A DNA stretch of 64,000 nt from Comamonadaceae bacterium G21597-S1 (GCA_027214345.1 JAPWHR010000009.1:225172-289171), one strand, 5' to 3'; shown: positions 27,491 to 36,805, counted from the stretch's first letter. Made by a program: numbers and translations. The notes: generated by a model not told the origin, from the sequence alone.

Positions 27491-28357
27491 ATGACCATCA
27501 TGCCTGCCGAGGTTCCGCCCCGCCTGGATGCCGACGCGTTGCGTCGGCGCGTCGATGCCCGGCTGTCGCAGGCCGACGTCGAGGCCTATCGGCGCGACGG
27601 CGCCATCGTGATCCGCCAGTTGCTCGATGCCGACGAACTGGCGCTGCTGCGCGACGGGATCGAGGCCAACCTGGCGCAACCCAGCCCGCGCGCCAAGATC
27701 GCCAGCCGGCCCGACGATCCCGGCCGGTTCTTCGAGGACTTCTGCAACTGGCAATCCATCGGCCCCTACCGCGACTTCATCCACCGTACGCCGCTGGCCC
27801 TGCTGGCGCAGCGGCTGATGGACACGCGCCAGGTGCGCCTGTACCACGACCATCTGCTGGTCAAGGAGCCGGGCACGCGCCAGCGCACGGCTTGGCATCA
27901 GGACCAGCCCTACTACAACATCGAGGGCCAGCAGAACGTCAGCATGTGGATTCCCGTCGACCCCGTGTCGCGCGCCGCGACGCTGGAGTTCATCGCCGGC
28001 TCGCATCGCGGGCCCTGGCTGATGCCGCGCAGTTTCCTGTCGAACGAGGCGCGCTGGTTTCCCGAAGGCAGCCTGCAGGAGTTGCCCGACATCGAGGCCG
28101 ACCGGTCGCGCCACCCGATCGTCGGCTGGGCGATCGAGCCGGGCGATTTCGTGTGTTTCCACATGCTCACGCTGCACGCGGCCGGCGGTGTCGAGGGCGA
28201 CCGGCGCCGGCGGGTCTTCAGCCTGCGTTTCCTGGGCGACGACATCACGCACGCACCCCGGCGCTGGGTGACCTCGCCGCCGTTCGAGGGGCTGTCGCGC
28301 GAACTGCCCGCGGGTGCCCGGATGGACCATCCGCTGTTCCCGCTCTTGATCGACTGA
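27491..28357 (+). CDS. Phytanoyl-CoA dioxygenase (PhyH) family protein
   Basis: 288 residues, an Fe(II)/2-oxoglutarate oxygenase. The iron triad is visible as H-x-D in TAWHQDQPYYN and the distal His in MLTLHAAGG; the 2-oxoglutarate-binding Arg is probably in RRRRVFSLRFLGDD. The ectoine-hydroxylase-like PhyH fold covers the whole protein. It lies 67 bp after hutH with a hairpin between, so it may be read through from the hut promoter. The substrate is unknown. Confidence 0.85.
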   Translation: MTIMPAEVPPRLDADALRRRVDARLSQADVEAYRRDGAIVIRQLLDADELALLRDGIEANLAQPSPRAKIASRPDDPGRFFEDFCNWQSIGPYRDFIHRTPLALLAQRLMDTRQVRLYHDHLLVKEPGTRQRTAWHQDQPYYNIEGQQNVSMWIPVDPVSRAATLEFIAGSHRGPWLMPRSFLSNEARWFPEGSLQELPDIEADRSRHPIVGWAIEPGDFVCFHMLTLHAAGGVEGDRRRRVFSLRFLGDDITHAPRRWVTSPPFEGLSRELPAGARMDHPLFPLLID

Positions 28358-28599
28358 CGGACCGATCGGCCCATCGGCCGCGTGCCTTCGACGCACGCCT
28401 GCGAAACCCGGGCCGGCATTTTTCGCGGCGCACACGTGCCAACTTGTGCGCAAGCGGCTGACGCGCCACTGGTATTTGCCCTCATGCAGGCCTGGCGCGA
28501 AGTGCCGATGATAAGATTTGGTCGCTTGCAGACGGGCATCAATAGCCGGCTGGTTCATGGCGCGGTGCCATGGCCAAGTCATCCTGATCGGACGGTTCG

Positions 28600-28651
28600 A
28601 CTCCCGGAAGTCCCGCCCATGCCGATAGGAATCGTCTGAAGAACCGGGAGT
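28600..28651 (+). promoter_or_regulatory. Leader stem sequestering a Shine-Dalgarno
   Basis: ACTCCCGG (28600-28607) is exactly complementary to CCGGGAGT (28644-28651). The right arm contains the GGGAG that serves as Shine-Dalgarno for the small ORF starting at 28660, so this stem would hide it. The loop is 36 nt. No known riboswitch consensus was recognised. Confidence 0.35.
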
Positions 28652-28659
28652 TTGCACTT

Positions 28660-28725
28660 ATGGATTCTGCGTGGCGCCTGGCGCAAGGGCTCGGCGTATG
28701 GCTGACGGTGGCGTTCCTGCGCTGA
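28660..28725 (+). CDS. Possible 21-residue leader peptide
   Basis: ATG-initiated ORF encoding a short amphipathic/hydrophobic peptide ending GVWLTVAFLR, with GGGAG 9 nt upstream of the start and a stop 16 nt before the large sensor gene. Position and Shine-Dalgarno suggest it is translated and may couple to the next gene. It is too short to judge by codon use. Confidence 0.35.
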   Translation: MDSAWRLAQGLGVWLTVAFLR

Positions 28726-28741
28726 GCGGGCCGTTGCGTTG

Positions 28742-31700
28742 ATGGCGACACCTGCCGCGCCTCCTGCCCGCGCGCCCTGGAATCTGGGGCGCGGGTCGAT
28801 CCGGCTGCAGTTGACCGTCCTGGTGCTGGTGGTCGTGCTGCCGACCTTCGCCGCGATCCTGTGGCACCTGGTGGAGGAGCGCGAGCGCGACCGGCGAATG
28901 GCCATCGGTCAGGTACGGCAGGCTGCCGACAACGTGGTGTCCCGCCTGTCCTACCAGGTTGGCGACTATGCCAATACGCTGACGCTCATCGCGGAGCAAT
29001 CCGGGGTACGGGCCATGTCTCCCGGCCAGTGCGATCCGCTGATCGACAGCTTCACGCGGCTGAATCCGGAATTCGTCACCATCGGCACGCGCGATCTGCA
29101 GGGCAATCCGGTCTGCACCTACCTGTCGGATCCGCCTTCGGGCGAGCAAATGGTGCAATTCCCCTGGTTCCCGGAGGCGTTGCAGCAGGATGGCTTTTAC
29201 GCCGGCAATGCATTCTTCGCCCCCAAGGCCAAGCGCTGGGTCACCGTGCTGACGAAGCCGGTGCGTGACGACGTCGGCCAGGCCAAAGGCCTGGTTGCGT
29301 TGCCGCTGGACCTGATCATGCTCAACCAGCAGATCATGAAGGACGTGCCCGAAGGCCTGTTGGTGACGGTGCTCGATCGCCAATCCCAGATCATCCTGCG
29401 CTCGTCGGAGCTGCGCGGCTATCTGGGCCAATCGGTGGCAGAGCAGCTGGCCGCGGTTCGCGACGCGGTCGAGTCCAACATGGTCGGGGTGTTCGAGTTG
29501 CAGGACCAGGCCGGTGTGTCGCGGGTCTTTGCGTACCGACGCATGCCGACCACGGGCTGGTTGGTATTTGCCGGACTGCCGCGCGACGAGGTGTTTGCGG
29601 CCGCCGATACGGCGTTGCAAAACAGCGTGCTCGCCAGCATTGCGCTGCTGGCGCTGGCGCTGGCCTTGGCCTGGCGCCTGTCGCGACGCATCGTGCAGCC
29701 GCTCGAGGCGATGGCGGCCACCAGTTCGCGCATCGCGGCGGGAGATATCTCGGCGCGTGTCGCGACCACCGACGCGCCGCCGGACGTGGCCGAACTCGGC
29801 AACGCGTTCAACCAGATGCTGCAGGCGCGCCAGGTGGCGGAGGCGGCGCTGCGCGAGAACGAGGAGAACCTGTCGATCACCTTGCAGTCGATCGGCGACG
29901 CCGTGATCGCCACCGACCTGTCCGGCCGGGTGATCCGCATGAATCCTGCAGCCGAACGGCTCACCGGCTGGCAGCGCGAACAGGCGAACGGTTTGCCACT
30001 GACCCAGGTGTTCCGGATCTCCGCCGACGCGCAGGGGGCGGTGCCGGATCCGGTGGCGCGGGTGCTGCAAACCGGCGAGGTCGTGGGGCTGGCCAATGGC
30101 ACCGAACTGGTGTCGCGCGACGGCACGCACTACCACATTGCCGACAGCGCCGCGCCGATCCGGGGCAAGTCGGGCGAGATCGTGGGCGTGGTGCTGGTGT
30201 TCAGCGACGTGACGGCGCAGGTGGCGGCGCAGCGCGACCTGCGCGAGGCCTTCAATTTTTCCCGCCAGATCATCGACAGCCTGCCACTGGGTCTGAACGT
30301 GATGGACCGCCAGGGCAAATGCCTGGAATGGAATCCCGCCATGGAGTCGATCCGCGGCCTGAGCCGCGAATCCATGCTGGGCCGCTCGATCGTCGAGAGT
30401 TTCCCCGAGGACGCCCTGGCACGACGCGACGAGGTGCTCGCCGCCATCGGGCGGGCATTGCAGGGCGAAGAGGTCGTGCGCGCGGACGTGCCGATGATTG
30501 GCCGCGATCCGCCGGTATGGACGACGGTGCGGTACTTGCCTTTTCACGATGCGCGCGGACAGATCGTCGGCACCTTGACCATCGTGCAGGACGTCACCGA
30601 GCGCAAGCTTGCCGAGCTGTCGCTGCGCGCCAGCCAGGAGAACCTGGCGATCACCTTGCAGTCCATCGGCGATGCGGTGATGGCAACCGATGCGCAGGGC
30701 CGCATCACCCGGATGAACCCGGTGGCCGAACGCATGACCGGCTGGCCGGTCGACGAGGCGCTGGGCCGGCCGCTGACCGAGGTTTTCAGCATCGTGCATG
30801 CGGTCACGCGCGAGGTGCCGGTCGATCCGGTGCGCCGGGTGCTCGAGACCGGCCAGGTCGTGGGCCTGGCCAACCATACGTCCCTGTTGAGCCGCGACGG
30901 CTCCGAGCGCCACATTTCGGACAGTGCGGCACCGATCCGCGATGCACAGGGGCAACTGGTCGGGGTGGTGCTGGTGTTCAGCGATGTCAGCGAACAATAT
31001 CGCCTGCAGCAGGTGCTGGTCGAGAGCGAGGAACGATACCGGGCCCTGGTCGACGCGTCGCCGATCGGCGTGCTGGTACACCAGCAGCACCGGCTGGTGT
31101 TCGTCAATCCGGCTGCGGTGCGGCTGCTGGGGGCGTCCGACACCGCCAGCCTGCTGGGACGCCCGATCCTGGATTTCCTCCATCCCGACCAACATGCGCG
31201 GCTGGCGCAGCGCGCGCAGCAGGCCCAGCAGGAGGGCGTCGATTTCCCGATGCAGGAGTGGCGCTACCTGCGCGTCGACGGCTCGGTCGTCGAAGTCCAG
31301 GCGCAGGCCAGCCTGATTCGCCTGAACGGCGAAACCGCGGTGCAGGTCAGCTTCATGGACATCACGGCGCGCAAGCGGGCCGAGGAACAGCTGCGGGAGA
31401 ACGAGGCCCGCTTCCGCGCCTTGACCAGCCTGTCATCGGACTGGTACTGGGAGCAGGACGAAGAATTCCGCTTCGTGCCGGTCAAAGGTGAACTGACCGA
31501 CTGGACCGAGGCGGCGAACCGGCATTTCATGGGCGCGAGTTACCTGGGCAAGACGCGCTGGGAGATGGGCGAGACCCACCTCACGCAGTCGCAATGGGAG
31601 CAGCACCGCAACGACCTGCGTGCCCACAAGGAATTCCGCGACCTGCAGATGAAGTTCGAGAAGCCCGACGGGAGCTTTCGCTGGGCGTCGGTCAGCGGCA

Positions 31701-33112
31701 TGCCGATCTTCGACGCGCAGGGCACGTTCCGCGGCTACCGGGGCATCGGCCGCGACATCACGGCCGAGAAGTCGGCGCAGGACCAGATCAATGCGCTGGC
31801 GTTCTACGATGCCTTGACCAACCTGCCCAATCGCCGCCTGCTCATCGAGCAGCTCAAGCAGGCCCTGGTGACCCATGCGCGCAGCCTGCAACATGCGGCG
31901 CTGCTGTTCATCGACCTGGACAACTTCAAGACGCTCAACGACACCCTGGGCCATGAGACCGGCGACCAGCTGCTGCTGCAGGTGGCCCAGCGCCTGCTGA
32001 CCTGCGTGCGCGGTGCCGACACGGTGGCCCGGCTGGGGGGCGACGAATTCGTCGTCATGTTGCAAGGCCTCAGTGCCAAGGCCATGGACGCGGCCGCCGA
32101 CGCGGAACATGTCGGCCACAAGATACTCGACGCGTTCGCGCCTCCCTTCATGCTGGCCGGGCGCGAGCACCGCAGCACGCCCAGCATCGGTATCACGCTG
32201 TTCGGGCACGATGGCCAGAGCGTCGAGGATCTGCTCAAGCAGGCCGACCTGGCCATGTACCAGGCCAAGGCGGCGGGGCGCAACACGCTGCGCATGTTCG
32301 ACGAGGGCATGCAGGCGGCCGTCGATGCCCGTGCGGCGATGGAATCCGACCTGCGCGCCGCACTCGAGCAGCGGCAGTTCACGCTGCATTACCAGCCGGT
32401 GGTCGGCAGCAACGGATTGGTCATTGGCGCCGAGGCATTGGTACGCTGGAAACACCCGGTGCGCGGCCAGATTTCCCCTGGCCAGTTCATCCCGATCGCC
32501 GAAGCCACCCGGCTGATCGTGCCGCTGGGCCTGTGGGTGCTCGATACCGCCTGCGCGCAACTGGCGAAGTGGGGCGCCAGCGAGGCAACGCGGCATCTCA
32601 GCCTGGCGGTGAACGTCAGTGCGCACCAGTTCATGGAGCCGGACTTCGTGTCCCAGGTCGAGGCCGCGCTGCAACGCAGCGGCGCGAATCCGGAATCCCT
32701 GAAGCTCGAGCTGACCGAAAGCCTGCTGGCCGACAACATCGACGACGTGATCCACAAGATGACGGCGCTGCGCTCGCGCGGCGTGGCGTTTTCGCTGGAC
32801 GATTTCGGCACCGGCTATTCGTCGCTGAGTTATCTCAAGCTGCTGCCGCTGGCCCACCTGAAGATCGACCAGTCCTTCGTGCGGGACCTGCTGGTGGATC
32901 CCAACGATGCCGCGATTGCCCGCACCATCGTGGCGCTGGGCGCAAGCCTGGGCCTGGCGGTCATCGCCGAAGGGGTCGAGACCGACGGGCAACACCAGTT
33001 CCTGCTGGCCATGGGTTGCGAGACCTATCAGGGTTATCTGTTTGCGCGTCCGGTGCCGATCGACGAGTTCGAATCCCTGCTGCTCGGGCCTTTGCCCCGG
33101 AAGGCTGCCTAG
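28742..33112 (+). CDS. Membrane PAS-GGDEF-EAL cyclic-di-GMP sensor protein
   Basis: 1456 residues. TM1 (about 21-43), a periplasmic dCACHE-like sensor domain (about 45-290), TM2 (about 294-312), HAMP (about 312-365), then five PAS/PAC units (around 375-490, 500-620, 630-745, 755-870, 885-1010), a GGDEF domain with intact RLGGDEFVVML (near 1098) and an EAL domain with intact EALVRWKHP (near 1230) and DDFGTGYSSLSYL. Both output domains look catalytically competent, so it could make and degrade c-di-GMP. PAS units 1 and 3 are near repeats (TLQSIGDAVIATD and TLQSIGDAVMATD), suggesting internal duplication. It stands alone after a structured leader. Confidence 0.92.
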   Translation: MATPAAPPARAPWNLGRGSIRLQLTVLVLVVVLPTFAAILWHLVEERERDRRMAIGQVRQAADNVVSRLSYQVGDYANTLTLIAEQSGVRAMSPGQCDPLIDSFTRLNPEFVTIGTRDLQGNPVCTYLSDPPSGEQMVQFPWFPEALQQDGFYAGNAFFAPKAKRWVTVLTKPVRDDVGQAKGLVALPLDLIMLNQQIMKDVPEGLLVTVLDRQSQIILRSSELRGYLGQSVAEQLAAVRDAVESNMVGVFELQDQAGVSRVFAYRRMPTTGWLVFAGLPRDEVFAAADTALQNSVLASIALLALALALAWRLSRRIVQPLEAMAATSSRIAAGDISARVATTDAPPDVAELGNAFNQMLQARQVAEAALRENEENLSITLQSIGDAVIATDLSGRVIRMNPAAERLTGWQREQANGLPLTQVFRISADAQGAVPDPVARVLQTGEVVGLANGTELVSRDGTHYHIADSAAPIRGKSGEIVGVVLVFSDVTAQVAAQRDLREAFNFSRQIIDSLPLGLNVMDRQGKCLEWNPAMESIRGLSRESMLGRSIVESFPEDALARRDEVLAAIGRALQGEEVVRADVPMIGRDPPVWTTVRYLPFHDARGQIVGTLTIVQDVTERKLAELSLRASQENLAITLQSIGDAVMATDAQGRITRMNPVAERMTGWPVDEALGRPLTEVFSIVHAVTREVPVDPVRRVLETGQVVGLANHTSLLSRDGSERHISDSAAPIRDAQGQLVGVVLVFSDVSEQYRLQQVLVESEERYRALVDASPIGVLVHQQHRLVFVNPAAVRLLGASDTASLLGRPILDFLHPDQHARLAQRAQQAQQEGVDFPMQEWRYLRVDGSVVEVQAQASLIRLNGETAVQVSFMDITARKRAEEQLRENEARFRALTSLSSDWYWEQDEEFRFVPVKGELTDWTEAANRHFMGASYLGKTRWEMGETHLTQSQWEQHRNDLRAHKEFRDLQMKFEKPDGSFRWASVSGMPIFDAQGTFRGYRGIGRDITAEKSAQDQINALAFYDALTNLPNRRLLIEQLKQALVTHARSLQHAALLFIDLDNFKTLNDTLGHETGDQLLLQVAQRLLTCVRGADTVARLGGDEFVVMLQGLSAKAMDAAADAEHVGHKILDAFAPPFMLAGREHRSTPSIGITLFGHDGQSVEDLLKQADLAMYQAKAAGRNTLRMFDEGMQAAVDARAAMESDLRAALEQRQFTLHYQPVVGSNGLVIGAEALVRWKHPVRGQISPGQFIPIAEATRLIVPLGLWVLDTACAQLAKWGASEATRHLSLAVNVSAHQFMEPDFVSQVEAALQRSGANPESLKLELTESLLADNIDDVIHKMTALRSRGVAFSLDDFGTGYSSLSYLKLLPLAHLKIDQSFVRDLLVDPNDAAIARTIVALGASLGLAVIAEGVETDGQHQFLLAMGCETYQGYLFARPVPIDEFESLLLGPLPRKAA

Positions 33113-33141
33113 GCCAGGCCCGGCCGTGCGCGAGGCGCGCG

Positions 33142-34752
33142 TCAGTCGTCGCGCGGCGGCGGCTCGAGCACGAACCGCTCTTCGAGCAGCCGGGCATCGT
33201 CGAAATGGCGGCGGCCCACGAAGGCGGTGGCATGCCGGCCCCACTGGCGCATGCTGCCCGCGCGCGCGATGCCCATGGGCCAGAACAACCAGGCTTCGGC
33301 GCGGTCGGTGCCCGCAATGAAGCCGCGGCTGTCGAATACGCTGCGATGGGTGCCTTCGGGAGTGGGCAAGGAGCGCAGGTGGTCGTAGTCCTGCCAGGCG
33401 TAGGGCGTGCCGTCGGCATGTGGGCGGGCCTCGAGGCGGGTCAGGTAGTGGGTCACCGGCGCCACCCCCAGCACCAGGTAGTGCCCCGGCGCCGTGCGCG
33501 GCGCGGGCGCCGGGCTGAAGGCCCATTCGGCATGGGGATCGGGTGGCGGTCGAGGCCGCACCCAGGGTGGCGGAAAGAACTGGTGGTAACAACCGCAGGG
33601 ATGGATGCTGTCGTACATCAGCGCCACGCCGTCGGATGACAGCGTCACGCGCCAGACCAGGCCGTCGAGCCGGCCGGCCAGCAGGTCGATCGGCCACGAT
33701 GTCGGCGCGCGCCCGCCGAACCAGACCGTGTAGACCAGCTGCAGCAGGCTGGCCTTTCCATGCCGCGTCCAGGCGAGCTGGCGATAGACCACCGGCCGCG
33801 CGATGTCCGGCACCGGCGTGCCACTCTGTGGCTGCGCGGGCCAACGCAGGGCACCGGCGCGGTCATCGTTGCTGCGGATGCCCAGCACGAATGAGGGCGC
33901 GAAATGCGCGAACAGGATCTCCTGCTGCGCCGGTGTCGGCGCCGGGATGCCCAGCGGGTCGTCCGCCGCCGGTTGCAACATCGCGCGCAGCTGCTCGGGC
34001 GTCACCAGCTCCGGCGCCGGACGCGAGGGCGGCACCAGCAACTGCCGCGGCGCGCCTGCGTCGGGCGGCGAGTCCTGCCGGAACGTGTCGCGTGTCGCGT
34101 CCTCGAACCTGCGTACGCCGTACAGGAACGGGATGCGGGTGACGGGATACAGGCCCAGCACCCGGTACGCAGCAACATAGTCGTGTGCGACCGCCAGTGC
34201 CCGCAAGGTCGCATGGGCCCGCGCGGTGTTTGCCAGTGCCGATTGCAGCATCACCTGGCCACAGGCGTGGGTATGTTGCAGCAGCGCGGCGGCCGTGGCC
34301 GGGCGCTGCGCCAGGTCGGCCAGCGCGCTGCGCGACGCCTGCGGCAGGTTGGCGATCTCGTGGCCGCGCGCCTGCAGGTCCAGCTCCAGCAGGCGGGCCA
34401 TGAGTGCAGCGCGCACCGATGCGGCGGTCGGCGCATCGGCGCGGTCCGGCAGTCGGTCGCGCAACGACGCATGGTAGCGATCGACCCGCAGGAACCGATG
34501 GCCGGGTACCGGCGAGGCGGCGACATCGCGCACCTCCGCCTGCACGACGGCTTCGTCGAGCCGGAGGTACCAGTGTGCACATGTGCGCGCGGCACTGCCT
34601 TCTGGTGCTACCGGATCGGCGGACGCGGACGCGGGCGTTGGCGCTAGCGGCGCCAGCGCGCAGCCGGTGCACAACAGCACCAGCATCACGGCCAGGGTGC
34701 GGCGCGGCCCGTGACCGCGCAGCGTGCCGGGCCAGCGCATCAGGTCGGGCAT
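33142..34752 (-). CDS. Putative lipoprotein, function unknown
   Basis: 536 residues. The N-terminus has a basic region, a hydrophobic stretch and a lipobox-like LLCTGC with Cys at residue 31, so it is probably a lipoprotein. The body is rich in Pro and Arg with several Trp-containing blocks (VWFGGRAPTSWPIDLLAGRL, CGCYHQFFPPPWVRP, EAWLFWPMGIARAG), features of a globular periplasmic protein. No catalytic motif or known family is recognised. It is followed on the same strand by an SRPBCC protein gene upstream, 40 bp away. Confidence 0.72.
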   Translation of the reverse strand: MPDLMRWPGTLRGHGPRRTLAVMLVLLCTGCALAPLAPTPASASADPVAPEGSAARTCAHWYLRLDEAVVQAEVRDVAASPVPGHRFLRVDRYHASLRDRLPDRADAPTAASVRAALMARLLELDLQARGHEIANLPQASRSALADLAQRPATAAALLQHTHACGQVMLQSALANTARAHATLRALAVAHDYVAAYRVLGLYPVTRIPFLYGVRRFEDATRDTFRQDSPPDAGAPRQLLVPPSRPAPELVTPEQLRAMLQPAADDPLGIPAPTPAQQEILFAHFAPSFVLGIRSNDDRAGALRWPAQPQSGTPVPDIARPVVYRQLAWTRHGKASLLQLVYTVWFGGRAPTSWPIDLLAGRLDGLVWRVTLSSDGVALMYDSIHPCGCYHQFFPPPWVRPRPPPDPHAEWAFSPAPAPRTAPGHYLVLGVAPVTHYLTRLEARPHADGTPYAWQDYDHLRSLPTPEGTHRSVFDSRGFIAGTDRAEAWLFWPMGIARAGSMRQWGRHATAFVGRRHFDDARLLEERFVLEPPPRDD

Positions 34753-34792
34753 GGCGGCATGGTCCTGACGGTGTCGCGCGCCATGGGCAGCG

Positions 34793-35437
34793 TCAACGCG
34801 CCAGCCGCCGGTCGGTCGGCGCGTCCGGCGGCAGGCGGCCGGCGCGGCGTTCGATTTCGCGCACCATGCCTTCGAACTGGTCTTCGATCGACAGCCGGGC
34901 CAACGCCGTGCTGATCAATGGCGGCAACTCGGCTTCGGACGACAGACTGCCGGTCCAGCGCAACCGCACCCGGCGTCCCGGCAGCGTCGTGGCCTCGTAG
35001 CGCCCGTCCAGATGGCGCAAGCTGCCGGCGATGCGGCGTACCTCGACGACATGGGGCGGGTGTTCGGTGGACACCAGCGTGACCTCGATCGGCAGGCTCA
35101 GGAACAGGAAGCGGGCCTGGCCGGTCTGCGCGACCGTGATCCGATGGCCATCGCGCGCGAGCACCCGGCTGGTCTCGATACCCGGAATGAATTCCGGCAG
35201 ACGTTCATAGTCGGTCAGCGTGGCCCATACGATGGATAGCGGCGCCTGCACCACGGCCTGGGCTTGCACATGGATCAGCTCGCCGATGCGTTCGGCCTGC
35301 ACCTCCATGCCGGGGCGTTCGCCCGCCATCGCCAGCGGCATCAGTGCCGCCAGGCCGGCCAGCAGGCACAGGCGTCGGCGCGAGGCAGCCTTGGCGCCGG
35401 GGGAGGCTGCCGGTATCGGCGGAGGAGTCTGTCGCAT
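34793..35437 (-). CDS. SRPBCC (START/polyketide-cyclase fold) exported protein
   Basis: 214 residues from the ATG at 35437; a second ATG at 35467 is possible. An N-terminal signal-like stretch (RRRLCLLAGLAALMPLAMAG) is followed by the helix-grip fold with the family start VQAQAVVQAPLSIVWATLTDYERLPEFIPGI. Such domains bind hydrophobic ligands in a deep cavity; in periplasmic form they may ferry lipids or quinones, but no ligand is indicated. It is upstream of, and probably co-transcribed with, the lipoprotein gene. Confidence 0.8.
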   Translation of the reverse strand: MRQTPPPIPAASPGAKAASRRRLCLLAGLAALMPLAMAGERPGMEVQAERIGELIHVQAQAVVQAPLSIVWATLTDYERLPEFIPGIETSRVLARDGHRITVAQTGQARFLFLSLPIEVTLVSTEHPPHVVEVRRIAGSLRHLDGRYEATTLPGRRVRLRWTGSLSSEAELPPLISTALARLSIEDQFEGMVREIERRAGRLPPDAPTDRRLAR

Positions 35438-35525
35438 GGTGTGGTACGGCCAGTGTACGACTGCCACATGTCATCGGCGCAGTGTGTGGCCCCAAGATAG
35501 TCATGTCCCCCTTCGCCCCACGTAG

Positions 35526-35810
35526 AAGTGTCCCCTTGCAGATCGAGCAGGGGAACGAATCTTCGTCAAGGGTTACGAGGACGTGATCTTCACGGCCGTG
35601 TTCACGCCAGCCGGCGTGCCGGCCCCGCTGATCGATCATCACAATGCGGCCATCGTGCGCGTCGTGCGATCGGCCGATTTCAGCGACAAGCTGGCGGCCC
35701 TGGGCATCTCGGCGACGCCGAGCACGCCGGCCGAACTGGCCCGGCGGGTGCAGGACACCCACGTGGCCTGGAGCACCATGGTGAAGAACGCCGGCTACCA
35801 GGCCCAGTGA
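35526..35810 (+). pseudogene. C-terminal remnant of a Bug/TctC-type solute-binding protein
   Basis: The frame opens after a TAG at 35523 with no good start and encodes about 94 residues matching the C-terminal lobe of Bug proteins: KGYEDVIFTAVFTPAGVPAPLIDHHNAAIVRV, then LGISATPSTPAELARRVQD and a Tyr-rich tail. Two thirds of the gene are missing. Just upstream are two close copies of a TGTCCCC motif (around 35506 and 35529), possibly an insertion-sequence scar. It is non-functional as a transporter component. Confidence 0.72.
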
Positions 35811-35890
35811 TGGCACCGGCTGCGTGCACCGTGCGGCGAGCCGTCTGCACGGTGCGGGCAGCCCGCGGTGCCGTCGCGCCGCGGCGGATG

Positions 35891-36805
35891 TCAGCCCTGG
35901 CGGCCGAGCAGCAGGTATTCCATCAAGGCCTTCTGCGCATGCATGCGGTTCTCGGCCTCGTCCCAGACCACCGATTGCGGCCCGTCGATGACGTCGGCGT
36001 CGACCTCCTCGCCACGGTGCGCCGGCAGGCAATGCATGAACAGCGCCTGCGGGTCGGCCGCGGCCATCATGCCCGCGTCGACGCGCCAGTTGGCGAAGGC
36101 CTTGCGCCGTTCCTCGTTCTCGGCCTCGAAGCCCATGCTGGTCCAGACGTCGGTGGTCACCAGGTCGGCGCCGGCGCAGGCCTGCTTCGGATCCTTGAAC
36201 ACCTGGTAGCTGGCGCCCGAGCGGATGCCGGCGACCGACTGGTCGATCTCGTAGCCGCGCGGGGTGCTGACATGCACCTTGAATCCGAGGATCTCGGCCG
36301 CCTGCAGCCAGGTGTTGGCCATGTTGTTGCCGTCGCCGACCCAGGCCACGGTCTTGCCGGCGATCGAGCCGCGGTGTTCGATATACGTGAAGATGTCGGC
36401 CAGGATCTGGCACGGGTGGAACTCGTTGGTCAGGCCGTTGATCACCGGCACGCGCGAGTGCTGGGCGAAGGCCTCGATCTTGGTCTGCTCGAAGGTGCGG
36501 ATCATGACCAGGTCGACCATGCGGCTGATGACCTTGGCGCTGTCCTCGATCGGCTCGGCGCGGCCGAGCTGGCTGTCTCCGGTGGTCAGGTGCACCACGC
36601 TGCCGCCCATCTGGTACATGCCGGCCTCGAAACTCACGCGGGTGCGAGTCGAGGCCTTCTCGAAGATCAGCGCCAGCGTGCGGTCGCTCAGCGTCTGGTG
36701 TTTCTCGTAGGCCTTGAAGCGGCGTTTGATCAGGGCCGCGCGCTCGAACAGATAGGCATATTCGGACGCGTCGAGGTCCGAGAACTGCAGGTAGTGCTTG
36801 ATCAT
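35891..36805 (-). CDS. argF: Ornithine carbamoyltransferase ArgF
   Basis: 304 residues. It condenses ornithine and carbamoyl phosphate to citrulline in arginine synthesis. Carbamoyl-phosphate loop KASTRTRVSFE, HPCQILAD and the ornithine-binding MHCLPAHRGEEVD are intact. The ATG at 36805 overlaps the argD stop (ATGA), so argD-argF is one operon; the much longer open frame upstream is not coding. Confidence 0.96.
   Translation of the reverse strand: MIKHYLQFSDLDASEYAYLFERAALIKRRFKAYEKHQTLSDRTLALIFEKASTRTRVSFEAGMYQMGGSVVHLTTGDSQLGRAEPIEDSAKVISRMVDLVMIRTFEQTKIEAFAQHSRVPVINGLTNEFHPCQILADIFTYIEHRGSIAGKTVAWVGDGNNMANTWLQAAEILGFKVHVSTPRGYEIDQSVAGIRSGASYQVFKDPKQACAGADLVTTDVWTSMGFEAENEERRKAFANWRVDAGMMAAADPQALFMHCLPAHRGEEVDADVIDGPQSVVWDEAENRMHAQKALMEYLLLGRQG

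Larger units (their letters stand above)
28358..28741 (+). other. 384-bp intergenic leader before the sensor gene
   Basis: No protein gene of ordinary size. It includes a TAAGAT box near 28515 that could be a -10 element, an 8-bp complementary pair (28600-28607 with 28644-28651) and a possible 21-codon ORF (28660-28725), listed separately. A T-loop-like GGTTCGACTCC occurs but no tRNA cloverleaf forms around it. Confidence 0.5.

Noticed and set aside
28590..28625. tRNA gene suggested by the T-loop-like GGTTCGACTCC
   Set aside because: No acceptor stem, D-arm or anticodon arm can be drawn around it; the same bases pair better with the downstream Shine-Dalgarno region.
28358..28741. c-di-GMP (GEMM) riboswitch upstream of the GGDEF-EAL gene
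   Set aside because: The conserved GEMM core sequences are not present; only a simple stem is seen.
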